A stretch of DNA of 64,000 nucleotides from Pedobacter sp. (GTDB taxonomy: Bacteria; Bacteroidota; Bacteroidia; Sphingobacteriales; Sphingobacteriaceae). The stretch covers positions 186,001-250,000 of the forward strand of contig NZ_JAVHXT010000005.1 in assembly GCF_031119335.1 (NCBI RefSeq), given 5' to 3'. The notes beneath the pieces are model-generated. The model ran no database searches. It saw only the letters and a list, made by a program, of their open reading frames with translations, and was not told where the DNA came from. The translations under genes and the position numbers were made by a program. Below, one piece after another: positions 41,735 through 51,247 of this stretch (positions within the stretch are counted from its first letter, which is position 1; each line of letters begins with the position of its first letter).

Positions 41735-43240
41735 ATGTACGAAAATAGAATACGAAAAACAGAATTAGAACAGCTAATTATTACCGCAGAAGAGGCGGCA
41801 ATGTTGTTTAAAGATAAAATGGTTGTGGCATCTAGCGGTTTTACCAAAGCCGGAGATAGCAAAGCCGTATTAATGGCATTGGCAGAGCGAGCTAAAGTTG
41901 ACCCTTTAAAAGTAACATTAATGACCGGCGCATCTTTGGGACAAGGAACGGATGGCGCCCTTGCAGAGGCCAATGCGCTGTCCCTACGTTTACCCTTTCA
42001 AGTGGATCCTATTATGCGAAAGGCCATTAATAAAGGCGAGGTATTTTTTATTGACCAACATTTGGGAGAAACGGCGAATTTATTAAGAGCCAACAACTTC
42101 CCTAAAATTGACATCGCTGTATTAGAAGCCTGCTTAATAGAGGAAGACGGCAGTATTATTCCAACTACATCAGTAGGAAACTCTGCCTCTTTCGCCGCTT
42201 TGGCAGAAAAAGTAATCATCGAACTTAATTTATCGGTTCCACTTTCCATTAGAGGGGTGCACGATATTTTTTCTACCGGCGAATATCCAAGCAGAAGAGC
42301 AATACCCATTACGAAGGCAAATTCTGTAGTGGGAACAGATTGTATTGCCATTAATCCTGATAAGATTGTTGGTATCGTAATTACGCAGAAAACGGATAGT
42401 CCTGCAGAAATTGAAGCCCCAGATGCAGCTACCACTGCCATTGCCAACCATTTAATCCATTTCTTTAACAGAGAGGTAGCCAAAGGAAATTTAAGCAAAT
42501 CGCTCTTACCACTACAAGCCGGGATTGGTAAGGTAGCCAACGCTGTTTTAACGGGTTTTACGCATAGCGATTTCGAAGATTTGACCATGTATTCTGAAGT
42601 ACTGCAAGATAGCACCTTTGACTTATTGGATTCGGGCAAATTGTTATTCGCTTCGGGCTCTTCTATCACTGTTTCTCAAGAGTATTACGATAGAATTTTT
42701 GGAGATTTCGACAAATACAAAAACAGGGTAATGTTACGCCCGCAAGATATCAGCAATGCGGCAGAAATAATTAGGAGGTTGGGGATTATTGCCATTAACA
42801 CTGCATTGGAATGCGATATTTACGGCAACGTAAACTCTACCCATGTAAGTGGTACACACATGATGAACGGTATTGGCGGTTCGGGAGATTTTGCCCGTAA
42901 CTCTTACCTCAGCATTTTTGTAACTACTTCGGTTGCCAAAGGCGATAAAATTTCTTGTATCGTGCCAATGGTTTCTCATGTTGACCATTGTGAACACGAC
43001 GTGGATATTATTGTAACCGAACGTGGCTTGGCAGATTTGCGGGGCTTGGCACCAAGACAGCGAGCCCAAGTCATCATCGACAAGTGTGTACATCCAGAAT
43101 ATCAGGAAGAAATGCAGAGCTACTTTGACAGAGCTTGTGCAGAACGTGGCGGACAAACACCCCATATTTTGGAGGAAGCATTCAGTTGGCATACATCCTT
43201 AAGGGAAACGGGCAGCATGAAAAAGGCAGTGATGGTATAA
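41735..43240 (+). CDS. Acetyl-CoA hydrolase/transferase family protein (succinate CoA-transferase type)
   Basis: A 501-residue class I CoA-transferase. The substrate is likely acetate/succinate. Family markers: 'FTKAGDSKAVLMALAERA' near the N-terminus, 'HPDKIVGIV'-like core (here AINPDKIVGIVITQKTDS), the catalytic Glu in 'INTALECDIYGNVNSTH', and 'GIGGSGDFARNSYLSIFVT' plus 'TERGLADLRGLAPRQRA' near the C-terminus. The ATG at 41735 is preferred over a TTG at 41723. It follows the AraC gene. Use in acetate metabolism is inferred from the family. Confidence 0.93.
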   Translation: MYENRIRKTELEQLIITAEEAAMLFKDKMVVASSGFTKAGDSKAVLMALAERAKVDPLKVTLMTGASLGQGTDGALAEANALSLRLPFQVDPIMRKAINKGEVFFIDQHLGETANLLRANNFPKIDIAVLEACLIEEDGSIIPTTSVGNSASFAALAEKVIIELNLSVPLSIRGVHDIFSTGEYPSRRAIPITKANSVVGTDCIAINPDKIVGIVITQKTDSPAEIEAPDAATTAIANHLIHFFNREVAKGNLSKSLLPLQAGIGKVANAVLTGFTHSDFEDLTMYSEVLQDSTFDLLDSGKLLFASGSSITVSQEYYDRIFGDFDKYKNRVMLRPQDISNAAEIIRRLGIIAINTALECDIYGNVNSTHVSGTHMMNGIGGSGDFARNSYLSIFVTTSVAKGDKISCIVPMVSHVDHCEHDVDIIVTERGLADLRGLAPRQRAQVIIDKCVHPEYQEEMQSYFDRACAERGGQTPHILEEAFSWHTSLRETGSMKKAVMV

Positions 43241-43632
43241 CTTACTAATAGTAGTATTTAAGGTGAATATGGTATTAACCTCGTCATTGCGAGAAAGAAT
43301 ATGAGGAGAATTGAAAATCAACGAAGTTAAATCTAAAGCAATGAAACTAGTGCTAAAAAATTTTGTGTAGATAATTGATACATAAAGGAGCTAGATTTCT
43401 CTTCGTCGTACCTCCTCATCGAAATGACGGATTAGAAACATTTTTGAGCTTTTAGGTTGGAGATTGCTTCTCCGAATAATCGGAACAGGCTATGCCTCGG
43501 AATAACGACGTTAAACAACTGAAATCCAACGAAAAACGTAAACAATTCACAGTATTTAGCAACAATTTTTTGAAGGTTGAGTAACCGAATTGCTAAACCT
43601 TTACAGCAATAAAAAAACAACAGCTGGTTAAA
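43241..43632. other. Gene-free stretch with dispersed repeat fragments
   Basis: About 390 bases between convergent genes. It contains CGTCATTGCGAGA (43282-43294), ATCGAAATGACGG (43418-43430) and GAGATTGCTTC (43460-43470), pieces of the repeat families seen at 10454, 13243 and 25600. No ORF or RNA was recognised. Confidence 0.6.
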
Positions 43633-44244
43633 TCAATATCCAAACCTAGGCAATGCCAACTTGTAGCGCACTACTATAATTCTTAGGGTCACAATAAAAG
43701 TGATAACGATAATTTTAGCGATATCAGCTTTTAGGCTTAATTCCAATAACCCGAAATATAATATGCCACCTGCAATACAGGCTGTAGCATAAATTTCCTT
43801 TCTAAAAATTAATGGAATGGTATTGAGTAAAGTATCTCTGATGATACCACCAAAGCAGCCAGTAATGGTTCCTAAAGCAACGCAAATACCAGGTTCTAAC
43901 CCAAAAACGATGCCTTTTTGCACACCAACCAAGGTAAACAAACCTAAGCCAAGCGAATCGAAAAGGAACAAGGTTACTTTAAATTTTTTAATTTGATGCT
44001 TGAAGAAGAGGGTAAGAATGGAAGTGACTAAAATGAGCAAGCAGTAGTTTACGTCACGCATCCAAGCTACGGGCGTATCCCCTAAAAGCAAATCACGGAC
44101 CGTACCACCGCCAATTGAAGTAACGAAAGCGATAATCAAAACACCAAAAGGGTCTAAACGTTTCTGTACTGCAGCGAAAGTGCCAGAAATGGCAAAGGAA
44201 ATAGTTCCTAGTACCTCAATAATTTCGGTGGTGTTAAAGTTCAT
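43633..44244 (-). CDS. Trimeric intracellular cation channel (TRIC/YadS, UPF0126) protein
   Basis: A 203-residue inner-membrane protein with two repeats of a three-helix unit, each with a glycine-rich motif: 'IAFVTSIGGGTVRDLLLGDTPVAW' and 'LGTITGCFGGIIRDTLLNTIPLIF'. These are the KEV/GGG-type signatures of prokaryotic TRIC channels, which conduct K+. Bacterial YadS proteins have also been linked to glycine uptake. Its ATG overlaps the stop of the preceding gene (44244-46328) by one base, so they are translationally coupled. Confidence 0.93.
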   Translation of the reverse strand: MNFNTTEIIEVLGTISFAISGTFAAVQKRLDPFGVLIIAFVTSIGGGTVRDLLLGDTPVAWMRDVNYCLLILVTSILTLFFKHQIKKFKVTLFLFDSLGLGLFTLVGVQKGIVFGLEPGICVALGTITGCFGGIIRDTLLNTIPLIFRKEIYATACIAGGILYFGLLELSLKADIAKIIVITFIVTLRIIVVRYKLALPRFGY

Positions 44245-46328
44245 TATGCTTCACCATTACGTTTTCTAAAAAACCATTCGATACTCAACAATACTAAGAT
44301 AGCAGCAAAAATCCATTTGAGGTTAATCATTTCCTCATACCTTCTATCCTCGTACGTGATGGTTTTTACTTGTCCGCTTTTTTCCAAATCATCCGCTATG
44401 CTTAATAATGACGCTGGCATATACATTTTACCTTGCGTTTGTTGCGCTATGGTATTTAATAATTGATGATTTGCTGTAGTTTGTTGATATTCTGTAATCA
44501 CGGCGTTTACGTAAAACGCACCATTGGCGGTGTATTTCTTATCGCCCAAACTGGTAGAAGCGGTGTAAGTATAATTCCCTTTCGGCAAAGCTCCAGCATC
44601 TAAAGCGTAAGCATTTCCAATTTTTGAGAAAGTATAATTGTAGGCTTTACCCTCCGAATTTTTGATTTGTATTTTTACTTCGGAGGCATTTACAGGCTCA
44701 AAAGCATCATTATACAAAGTTGCATTAAGTACTGCATTTTCATTCTCTTCGAACGTGCTTTTATTTGTATAAACCTTAAACTTGCGTTTATCATCTTTCA
44801 CAGAAAGATATTGCACCGTTTTCGAAATCAGCTCTGCTACCAAAGGATAAGCATTTTCGTTTTTTGCTTCCTCTAACTTCCATTTCCAAATGCCCTCTCC
44901 TATTAAGAAACCAGTCTTTTTGCCATTGTCTTCTGCAAAAAACAACAACGGACTTTGGGTATTAACTTTTCCAATGCGCTGGTTAAGCACTGCAGTGTAG
45001 CTTCCTTTAATCATCATGTTGGCGAAAGGAATTTGCAGCGGGTCATAACCGTCCAGTTGTTTTAGGGCATCTGTATTTAAGTTGTAAGTGGTAAAATTAT
45101 TGTCGTAATACGGAAATACATCTTGTAAACTTCCATTTGGTCGGGTAAAATTTAATTGTGTTTGTGCCTGGTTAAAACCTTGTAAATTCGTTTGCGCACC
45201 TAGAACAAACCAAGTTGCTATTTTTTGTTGCTTTAACTTATTGATTAAAGATGTTGCAGAGTAATTTGCAGCTGGTAGCTGATATAAAATCACCAAACTG
45301 AATTTAGCTACATCTACACTTTCCAATTCTTCAGCTATTGCTTTGCTTACTTCATAGTGTTTATTTAGTTCGATGGCTTGTTTAAATGTTGCCAAATCTG
45401 GATGAGGACCAGCAGCAGCTAACAGAACTTTTTGGCGTCCATCAATTACTTCTACAAAAATAGTTTGGCTGTTATTTTTGGTAGTGATTTCATTTTTAAC
45501 TTCTGATACATTTACCGTATAACGATGCACACCAACTTTCGTTGCTTTTAGCTTGATTTGAGCATCTTTCACGAAACTGGCACTGCCAATATTTAGAGAT
45601 TGTTCCGTTACTTGCTTGCCGTTCTCTAATACCGATAACCTCACATTTTCACCTTTACTTTCGAAGGCTTGTAACTGTACATCTAAAGTAAATTCGTTAT
45701 CGAGGTAAACGATATTATTGTAGTTTACGTTCGCTACCAATACATCTCTTTTCGGGATGGTATCTCCCATGGCGATGGTGTAAACTGGTGCTTTTATTTT
45801 ATTCAGTTCGTAAATCGGATTTCCACCACGATTGAAAATGCCATCGCTTGCCATGATGATAGCACCAACGTTTCTGTTTAGCAATTCGTCATTTAGTTGA
45901 CTTACCAATGCAGTTCCATTACTGATTTGGTCGTCGCCTGTAAACGATAGGCCTTGTTTTACACTGTCGCCAAAGCTGTAGGTTTTCACTTCGTATTTTT
46001 CACTCAATTTATCGGCTAGCTGCTTTAAATCTTGCTCATATTTTTTGGAGTCGAAACCCGATGGTTGGATGGCTTTAACCGAAATGGAATTATCGTTAGC
46101 AATAATGATTACCGGTTTTTCGGGCGTATGGCTAATGCGACGTACCAAAGGCGCAAATAGCAAGAAGGCCAAAGTTGCCACAGCTAAAGTGCGAACCGCA
46201 ACTAAAATGTTTCTTAATTTTTTATCAAGATTTTTATTAGCGCCATATAAAACCCAAGCATAACCTGCTCCTAAAGCAAGGCAAGTAAGCAAAATAATTA
46301 ATGTAGAAAACGAAAAGAAACTATTCAT
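44244..46328 (-). CDS. Large membrane protein with VWA-like domain
   Basis: A 694-residue protein. Two N-terminal helices ('TLIILLTCLALGAGYAWVLYG' and 'AVRTLAVATLAFLLFAPLV') and one C-terminal helix ('LKWIFAAILVLLSIEWFFRK') anchor a long middle part. That part begins with a VWA/Rossmann-like section ('VIIIANDNSISV', 'GAIIMASDGIFNRGGNPIYEL') followed by Ig-like beta sandwiches. This pattern occurs in Bacteroidota BatA-like or DUF4159-type proteins of unknown role. MIDAS residues are partial (Asp-x-Ser-x-Ser absent as such: DNSIS). First gene of a pair with TRIC. Confidence 0.75.
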   Translation of the reverse strand: MNSFFSFSTLIILLTCLALGAGYAWVLYGANKNLDKKLRNILVAVRTLAVATLAFLLFAPLVRRISHTPEKPVIIIANDNSISVKAIQPSGFDSKKYEQDLKQLADKLSEKYEVKTYSFGDSVKQGLSFTGDDQISNGTALVSQLNDELLNRNVGAIIMASDGIFNRGGNPIYELNKIKAPVYTIAMGDTIPKRDVLVANVNYNNIVYLDNEFTLDVQLQAFESKGENVRLSVLENGKQVTEQSLNIGSASFVKDAQIKLKATKVGVHRYTVNVSEVKNEITTKNNSQTIFVEVIDGRQKVLLAAAGPHPDLATFKQAIELNKHYEVSKAIAEELESVDVAKFSLVILYQLPAANYSATSLINKLKQQKIATWFVLGAQTNLQGFNQAQTQLNFTRPNGSLQDVFPYYDNNFTTYNLNTDALKQLDGYDPLQIPFANMMIKGSYTAVLNQRIGKVNTQSPLLFFAEDNGKKTGFLIGEGIWKWKLEEAKNENAYPLVAELISKTVQYLSVKDDKRKFKVYTNKSTFEENENAVLNATLYNDAFEPVNASEVKIQIKNSEGKAYNYTFSKIGNAYALDAGALPKGNYTYTASTSLGDKKYTANGAFYVNAVITEYQQTTANHQLLNTIAQQTQGKMYMPASLLSIADDLEKSGQVKTITYEDRRYEEMINLKWIFAAILVLLSIEWFFRKRNGEA

Positions 46329-46553
46329 ACGCTAATTGTAAAGATGCTATATTTATTTAAAAGAGCAAAGACTAAAGGTGAAAGCTTAAAGACTAAAGAA
46401 TAAGAAGACTAAAGGTGAAAGGCTAAAGGCGAAAGACTAATGACCAAAAGGGCATGTTCCAATAATTAGTCTTCAATTATTAAATTGAAAATGAACTGAT
46501 GAACAAATGACTAATGAACCAAAATTTGTAATTTGCATACACAAACTATTTAT
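46329..46553. repeat. Degenerate AAGACTAAAGGTGAAAG tandem repeat region
   Basis: Between 46368 and 46443 a word related to AAGACTAAAGGTGAAAG recurs four to five times with drift. The rest is AT-rich promoter DNA for the divergent genes. Repeat copies are too irregular and adjacent for CRISPR. Confidence 0.6.
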
Positions 46554-47291
46554 ATGAAACGCTTATTCTACCTTATCTCATTAGCAACAATGACCTTAAC
46601 AGCCCACGCACAAAAAGGCTTTAAACAGCAACAACTAAAATTTGAACGTGTAAGAACTGCTTACGATTTAAAATGGGCATCCTTAGAAAAAGACCTACAA
46701 AAAGCTGGTTTTGGTAATGGATTTGAAATGCTAATGAATGCCTACAAAGCTGAAGGAAAAGTTGAAATTTGGTTAAAGACTACAAAGCAAGATAAATTCA
46801 CTCTTTTTAAAACTTACAATGCTTGTTCAAAATCTGGCACTTTAGGTCCGAAAGTAATTGAGGGTGATTTGCAAACTCCAGAAGGTTTCTATAAAATAAA
46901 TGTGTTTAACCCGATGAGTTTGTACCATCTTTCTTTGGGTGTTGATTATCCGAATACTGTGGACAAAGCGAGAACTGGAAAAGATAGAAAAACAGGTGGT
47001 GATATTTACATTCATGGTGATTGTGTAACTATTGGCTGCATTCCTCTAACTGATGATAAAATCAGGGAAGTATATATTCTAGCCGTGGAAGCGAGGAATA
47101 ATGGTCAAAAAGATATTCTTGTAAATATTTTTCCTTTTAGAATGACAAAGGTAAATTTTGATAATTATGCTAAACAATTCCCCCAGCATATTGCTTTTTG
47201 GAATACCCTGCAGCCAGGCTTTGATGACTTTGAGAAGAATAAAATGATGGCAAAGGTGACGCAGGTTGGTGGGAAATATGTTGTGAAGTAA
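46554..47291 (+). CDS. L,D-transpeptidase (YkuD family), exported
   Basis: A 245-residue protein with signal peptide MKRLFYLISLATMTLTAHAQ. The YkuD domain has the catalytic motif 'IYIHGDCVTIGCIPLTD': His and Cys of HGx(n)GC are present, though Pro replaces the usual Arg after Cys-Ile. 'GDLQTPEGFYKINVFNP' is the upstream family signature. These enzymes cross-link peptidoglycan through meso-DAP. The ATG at 46554 gives a clean signal sequence; the TTG at 46533 adds seven unlikely residues. Single gene. Confidence 0.92.
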   Translation: MKRLFYLISLATMTLTAHAQKGFKQQQLKFERVRTAYDLKWASLEKDLQKAGFGNGFEMLMNAYKAEGKVEIWLKTTKQDKFTLFKTYNACSKSGTLGPKVIEGDLQTPEGFYKINVFNPMSLYHLSLGVDYPNTVDKARTGKDRKTGGDIYIHGDCVTIGCIPLTDDKIREVYILAVEARNNGQKDILVNIFPFRMTKVNFDNYAKQFPQHIAFWNTLQPGFDDFEKNKMMAKVTQVGGKYVVK

Positions 47292-47774
47292 TTTTTTTTT
47301 AGCTCGCCGCCGCTGGGCTCTTACTTTTTGACCGCAAAAAGTAACAAAAACTCTCGGTTGCTTATTTTTCTTTTAAAGTAAATGTTTTGGCTTACTAATG
47401 CTACCCGAAAAATAAGAGACCGAAAATTAGCTGAACGGAGAGATATAAGCGCTATCGCTAGCAAAAGTCTAGATTGCATATTCCAAAGCTTTATTAGTCA
47501 AATAAATCAAAATTCTATCCACTCTTCGGACGTACAAATGTCGAACAGCAGTGGCATATGTTTCGAATAGAAGTTTTGTGCATAAGCCCTTGTTAAATAA
47601 GCCCGATTGAAATGAAACAAATTCTTCCCGTTTTCGGGATAAAAGAATTTGTTGCAATGAAAAGCGGGGCTACAGAAGCTAAGAACTACTAGCTTTCACT
47701 TTCAAAGAGAGCAGTAAATAAAAAAGGCGCAAAGCCTAAACCCTGCACCTTTTACCTAATTCCTTATTCCTATT
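47292..47774. other. Gene-free region
   Basis: About 480 bases after the transpeptidase gene. A CTTTTTGACCGCAAAAAGTAAC hairpin-like word (47323-47344) is the only structure noted. Short frames on both strands lack protein-like composition. Confidence 0.5.
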
Positions 47775-48518
47775 TTACAGCATTCCACCGCAAACAGAAA
47801 GCGTTTGTCCGGTTACGTAAGCGCTCATATCTGAAGCTAGGAACACGCAAACATTAGCAATATCTTCTGTTTCGCCAGCACGTTTCAATGGAATATCTTT
47901 TTCCCAACCAGCTACTACTGCAGGGTCTAAAACTTCAGTCATTTCGGTTTTGATGAAACCTGGAGCAACCACGTTTGCACGGATGTTACGAGAACCCAAC
48001 TCTTTGGCTACCGATTTAGTGAAACCGATGATACCCGCTTTTGAGGCCGCATAATTAGCCTGGCCAGCATTACCTTGTACACCAACTACGGAACTCATGT
48101 TAATGAAAACACCTTTACGAGCTTTCATCATCACTTTAGAAGCAGCTTTAGTAACATTGAAGATAGATTTCAAGTTCACATTAATCACATCGTCCCAGTT
48201 TTCTTCGCTCATACGCATCAACAAACCGTCTTTGGTAATACCTGCGTTGTTCACTACGATATCCAAAGCACCAAAATCAGCAACGATATCGTTGATTAAT
48301 TGCTCTGCTTCGTCAAATTTCGAAGCATCGGAACGGTAACCTTTTACTTGTGTACCGAAGGCCTGTAATTCTTGTTCTAACGCTTGTCCTTTTTCTACTG
48401 ATGATAGATAAGTGAAAGCTACTTTAGCACCTTGTTTTGCAAATTCTTCTGCAATTTTTCTACCTATTCCTTTTGATGCACCTGTGATTAGTGCTGTTTT
48501 TCCTTCTAGTAATTTCAT
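47775..48518 (-). CDS. fabG: 3-oxoacyl-ACP reductase
   Basis: A 247-residue short-chain dehydrogenase reducing 3-oxoacyl-ACP with NADPH in fatty acid elongation. The cofactor loop TGASKGIG, 'NNAG', and the Ser-Tyr-Lys catalytic set ('INMSSVVGVQGNAGQANYAASKAG') are all present, and the C-terminal 'AYVTGQTLSVCGGML' is that of true FabG proteins. It stands apart from other fab genes in this window. Annotation as FabG is by close similarity of these motifs; other SDR roles are less likely. Confidence 0.94.
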   Translation of the reverse strand: MKLLEGKTALITGASKGIGRKIAEEFAKQGAKVAFTYLSSVEKGQALEQELQAFGTQVKGYRSDASKFDEAEQLINDIVADFGALDIVVNNAGITKDGLLMRMSEENWDDVINVNLKSIFNVTKAASKVMMKARKGVFINMSSVVGVQGNAGQANYAASKAGIIGFTKSVAKELGSRNIRANVVAPGFIKTEMTEVLDPAVVAGWEKDIPLKRAGETEDIANVCVFLASDMSAYVTGQTLSVCGGML

Positions 48519-48556
48519 TTATGAAATGTTGTAAAGTTGTATTTATTCTTCCGTTT

Positions 48557-48638
48557 GTGTCAGTCTGAGCTTGTCGAAGACTAACTCTAGACTTAAAATT
48601 TACCTTTTTGATATCCTTCGACAGGCTCAGGATGACAC
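48557..48638. repeat. CTTCGACAGGCTCAGGATGACA inverted pair, upstream side
   Basis: The 23-base arms 48557-48579 and 48616-48638 match with three differences. Same family as 49041-49154, so the GIY-YIG gene lies between two such clusters. Confidence 0.85.
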
Positions 48639-48707
48639 CTATTTACGGAAATGCTTTAATCCTTGGTATCGTGAAATAAGTCGTCGAAGACAATTTGCAC
48701 AAAGTTA

Positions 48708-49007
48708 TTATTTCTTTTTAAGGTTGGATAATCTTTTTACTTCGTTCCAATCTTCATTAAAAAGTGCTTCTTTCTTTTTTCTACTCCAACCTTTCAATTG
48801 TTTTTCAAATGCTATTGCTTGTTCTATTAAAGTAAATAGTTGATAATATTTGAGAACTATAGGACGCCGAGTAAAAGTATACGCCTTTGGATTATAACCG
48901 CTATTATGTTGCTCAATTCTGATTTCTAAATCATTAGTCACACCTACATAATAACTTCCATCAGCACATTCTAATATGTAAACGAAGTAATTTCGGATGT
49001 TTGGCAT
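48708..49007 (-). CDS. GIY-YIG nuclease, UPF0213-like solitary type
   Basis: A 99-residue single-domain nuclease. The motif 'YFVYILECADGSYYVGVTND' contains the GIY-YIG core as VYI and YVG, then 'LEIRIEQHNSG' with the catalytic Arg and His, and 'LIEQAIAFEKQLKGWSRKKKEALF' with the metal-binding Glu. The active site is complete. Such solitary genes are abundant and scattered in Bacteroidota, with no accepted cellular job; homing-like or repeat-related activity is possible. It is flanked by inverted-repeat clusters on both sides. Confidence 0.92.
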   Translation of the reverse strand: MPNIRNYFVYILECADGSYYVGVTNDLEIRIEQHNSGYNPKAYTFTRRPIVLKYYQLFTLIEQAIAFEKQLKGWSRKKKEALFNEDWNEVKRLSNLKKK

Positions 49008-49040
49008 ACTTTCTAACCAATTTAATTATTTGTTTATTTA

Positions 49041-49154
49041 TCCTTCGACAGGCTTAGGATGACATGTATTTTCGGAATTGGTTTACCCCTTGGTGTCAGG
49101 CTAAGCTTGTCAAAGCCTTTAGCTAAACTATCCTTCGACAAGCTCAGGATGACA
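49041..49154. repeat. CTTCGACA-GGATGACA repeat cluster, downstream side
   Basis: Copies at 49041-49064 and 49131-49154 in direct orientation, with an inverted copy at about 49093-49115 between. Other copies occur near 50277-50320 and 58235-58310. Confidence 0.8.
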
Positions 49155-49186
49155 AAGGCAGTGGATATTTAACTGTTAACTGCCAA

Positions 49187-50260
49187 CTAAACCGCTGGCT
49201 CCTGCTGACTTAAGCAATGGAAACTGCCCAATCCCCAAATGATATCTACCGAGTTGATACCAACTACGGGTCTACCAGGGAAACAACCTTGAATGATATC
49301 CAAAGCTTTTTGGTCGTTTACATCATTGAAAATTGGCACAATTACCGCAGCGTTAGCAATGTAAAAATTAGCGTAAGAAGCAGGCAAGCGAGTGTCTTCG
49401 TAAATTACTGGCGATGGCATTGGCAACTGTACAATGTTCAGTTTTCTACCATCTAGCAAAGTCATTTCCTTCAAACGCTCCAAGTTTTCTTTTAACAGCA
49501 AGTAGTTTTCGTCCAGCGGATTACTTTCTACTACCGTTAGCACCGTATCTTCATTTACAAAACGGGTGATATCGTCAATGTGTCCATCCGTATCATCACC
49601 TACAATGCCATCGCCAACCCATAAAATCTGCTCGGCACCATAAAACTCTTTCAAATAAGTTTCTATCTGCTCTCTGTTTAAATGCGGATTTCTGTTCTCG
49701 TTCAGCAAGCAAGCTTCACTAGTTAAAATGGTTCCTGCACCATTAAACTCAACCGAACCACCTTCCATTACAATATCAGGAGTGAACAAAGGCAAGTTAA
49801 AATGCTTTGCAATTTTGGTCGGCACTACATCGTCTAAATCGTATGGAGGATATTTATCTCCCCAAGCGTTGTAACCCCAATCTACTACCGCTTTTTCATT
49901 CCCTTTCACCACAAAAGCTGGTCCATGATCACGGCACCAAGCATCGTTAGTTTCGTTAAAATAGAACTCTATTTGGCTTAAATCGGCGCCCACTTTTTCC
50001 AACTCGGCGGTAGCAAAAGCCTTCATTGCCTCATCTTTAACATTGATGCGTACTTTTTCGCCAGTGGCAACTAGCTTAATGAATTCGCAATAAGGTTGGT
50101 AGATAGTTTCAATTTTTCCTGGCCAAGAAGCTTCTTTGTGAGGCCAGCTTAACCAAGTTGCTTCGTGTTTAGCCCACTCTGCTGGAAATGCAAAACCTTG
50201 TTTTTTTGGAGAATTATCAAACTCTGGTTGTTCAGAAGTTTTTATCACTTTAATTGACAT
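49187..50260 (-). CDS. aguA: Agmatine deiminase
   Basis: A 357-residue pentein-fold hydrolase converting agmatine to N-carbamoylputrescine. The catalytic Cys is in the C-terminal 'GLGSFHCLSQQEP'; 'NDAWCRDHGPAFVV', 'VMEGGSVEFNGAGT' and 'GDDTDGHIDDITRFV' carry the Asp, Glu and His of the site. The N-terminal 'FAFPAEWAKHEATWLSWPHKEASWPG' is characteristic. It lies 111 bases downstream of its pathway partner (50372-51247) on the same strand, with a repeat between. Together they make putrescine. Confidence 0.96.
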   Translation of the reverse strand: MSIKVIKTSEQPEFDNSPKKQGFAFPAEWAKHEATWLSWPHKEASWPGKIETIYQPYCEFIKLVATGEKVRINVKDEAMKAFATAELEKVGADLSQIEFYFNETNDAWCRDHGPAFVVKGNEKAVVDWGYNAWGDKYPPYDLDDVVPTKIAKHFNLPLFTPDIVMEGGSVEFNGAGTILTSEACLLNENRNPHLNREQIETYLKEFYGAEQILWVGDGIVGDDTDGHIDDITRFVNEDTVLTVVESNPLDENYLLLKENLERLKEMTLLDGRKLNIVQLPMPSPVIYEDTRLPASYANFYIANAAVIVPIFNDVNDQKALDIIQGCFPGRPVVGINSVDIIWGLGSFHCLSQQEPAV

Positions 50261-50371
50261 TGTATTTTTAATAAATCCTTCGACTACTTGCCCCGGAAAT
50301 CGGGAAGCTCAGGATGACACTTTTGAATAGAATTACTTTTAGCTTTAGTCTTTCAGCTTTTCGCTTTAAGC

Positions 50372-51247
50372 TTAATCCTCGTCTATATATCTCTTCGTAA
50401 TTGGCTGGTAGCTATCAATTCTTCTATCTCTCAAGAACGGCCAGTGTTTGCGGATATAATCGCTTTGTTTCAAGTCGATATCTACTACCGTTGTTTCTTC
50501 TTTATCGTGAGATGCCAAGTACAATAATTTACCTTGAGCATTGGTTGCAAAACTCCCACCCCAGAATTTCATTCTTCCTTCTTGCTCAAAACCCACACGG
50601 TTCACGCTAATTACTGGTAAGCCATTCGCAACAGAATGTGAACGTTGGATCGTTTGCCAAGCATTGTACTGATCTTGATTGGTTTCTTCGTCTTGTGTAG
50701 TATCCCAACCAATAGCTGTTGGATAAAACATGATATCAGCACCCATCAAAGCAGTAATACGAGATGCTTCTGGATACCATTGATCCCAACAAATTAAGAT
50801 ACCAACAGTAGCGAACTTAGTTTTGAAAACTTTGTAACCTAAATCGCCTGGCGTGAAGTAAAATTTTTCGTAGTAAGCAGGGTCATCAGGGATGTGCATT
50901 TTACGATATTTACCTAAATAAGAACCATCAGCATCTAAAACTGCAGTGGTATTATGGTATAAACCTTCCGCACGTTTTTCGAATAAAGATGCAATAATTA
51001 CCACACCTAATTCTTTAGCTACCGCTTGTAAAGCATCTGTAGATGGGCCAGGAATTTTCTCCGCCAAATCGAAGTTATCATAATCCTCCACATCGCAGAA
51101 ATAAAGCGATGTAAAAAGCTCTTGCAAACACACAATTTGAGCGCCTTTTGCAGCTGCTACTCGCACTTCGGCAATCGCTTTATCTAAATTTTCTTGCTTA
51201 TTGGCAGTACAGGTCATCTGTACCATTCCTACTTTTACTTTGCTCAT
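50372..51247 (-). CDS. aguB: N-carbamoylputrescine amidohydrolase
   Basis: A 291-residue nitrilase-superfamily amidase releasing putrescine, CO2 and ammonia from N-carbamoylputrescine. The Glu-Lys-Cys triad is clear: Glu in 'IVCLQELFTSLYFC', Lys in 'YRKMHIPDDPAYYEKFYF', Cys in 'GILICWDQWYPEASR'. The HIPDDP-YYEK combination separates it from general nitrilases. First gene of the pair with agmatine deiminase. The length is normal and no signal peptide is present. Confidence 0.96.
   Translation of the reverse strand: MSKVKVGMVQMTCTANKQENLDKAIAEVRVAAAKGAQIVCLQELFTSLYFCDVEDYDNFDLAEKIPGPSTDALQAVAKELGVVIIASLFEKRAEGLYHNTTAVLDADGSYLGKYRKMHIPDDPAYYEKFYFTPGDLGYKVFKTKFATVGILICWDQWYPEASRITALMGADIMFYPTAIGWDTTQDEETNQDQYNAWQTIQRSHSVANGLPVISVNRVGFEQEGRMKFWGGSFATNAQGKLLYLASHDKEETTVVDIDLKQSDYIRKHWPFLRDRRIDSYQPITKRYIDED

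Noticed and set aside
41998..42669. 223-codon antisense ORF inside the CoA-transferase gene
   Set aside because: The plus-strand frame carries all catalytic motifs; the antisense frame is a codon-bias shadow.
46368..46443. AAGACTAAAGG repeats as a CRISPR array
   Set aside because: Copies drift in sequence and spacing, and there are no unique spacers or cas genes.
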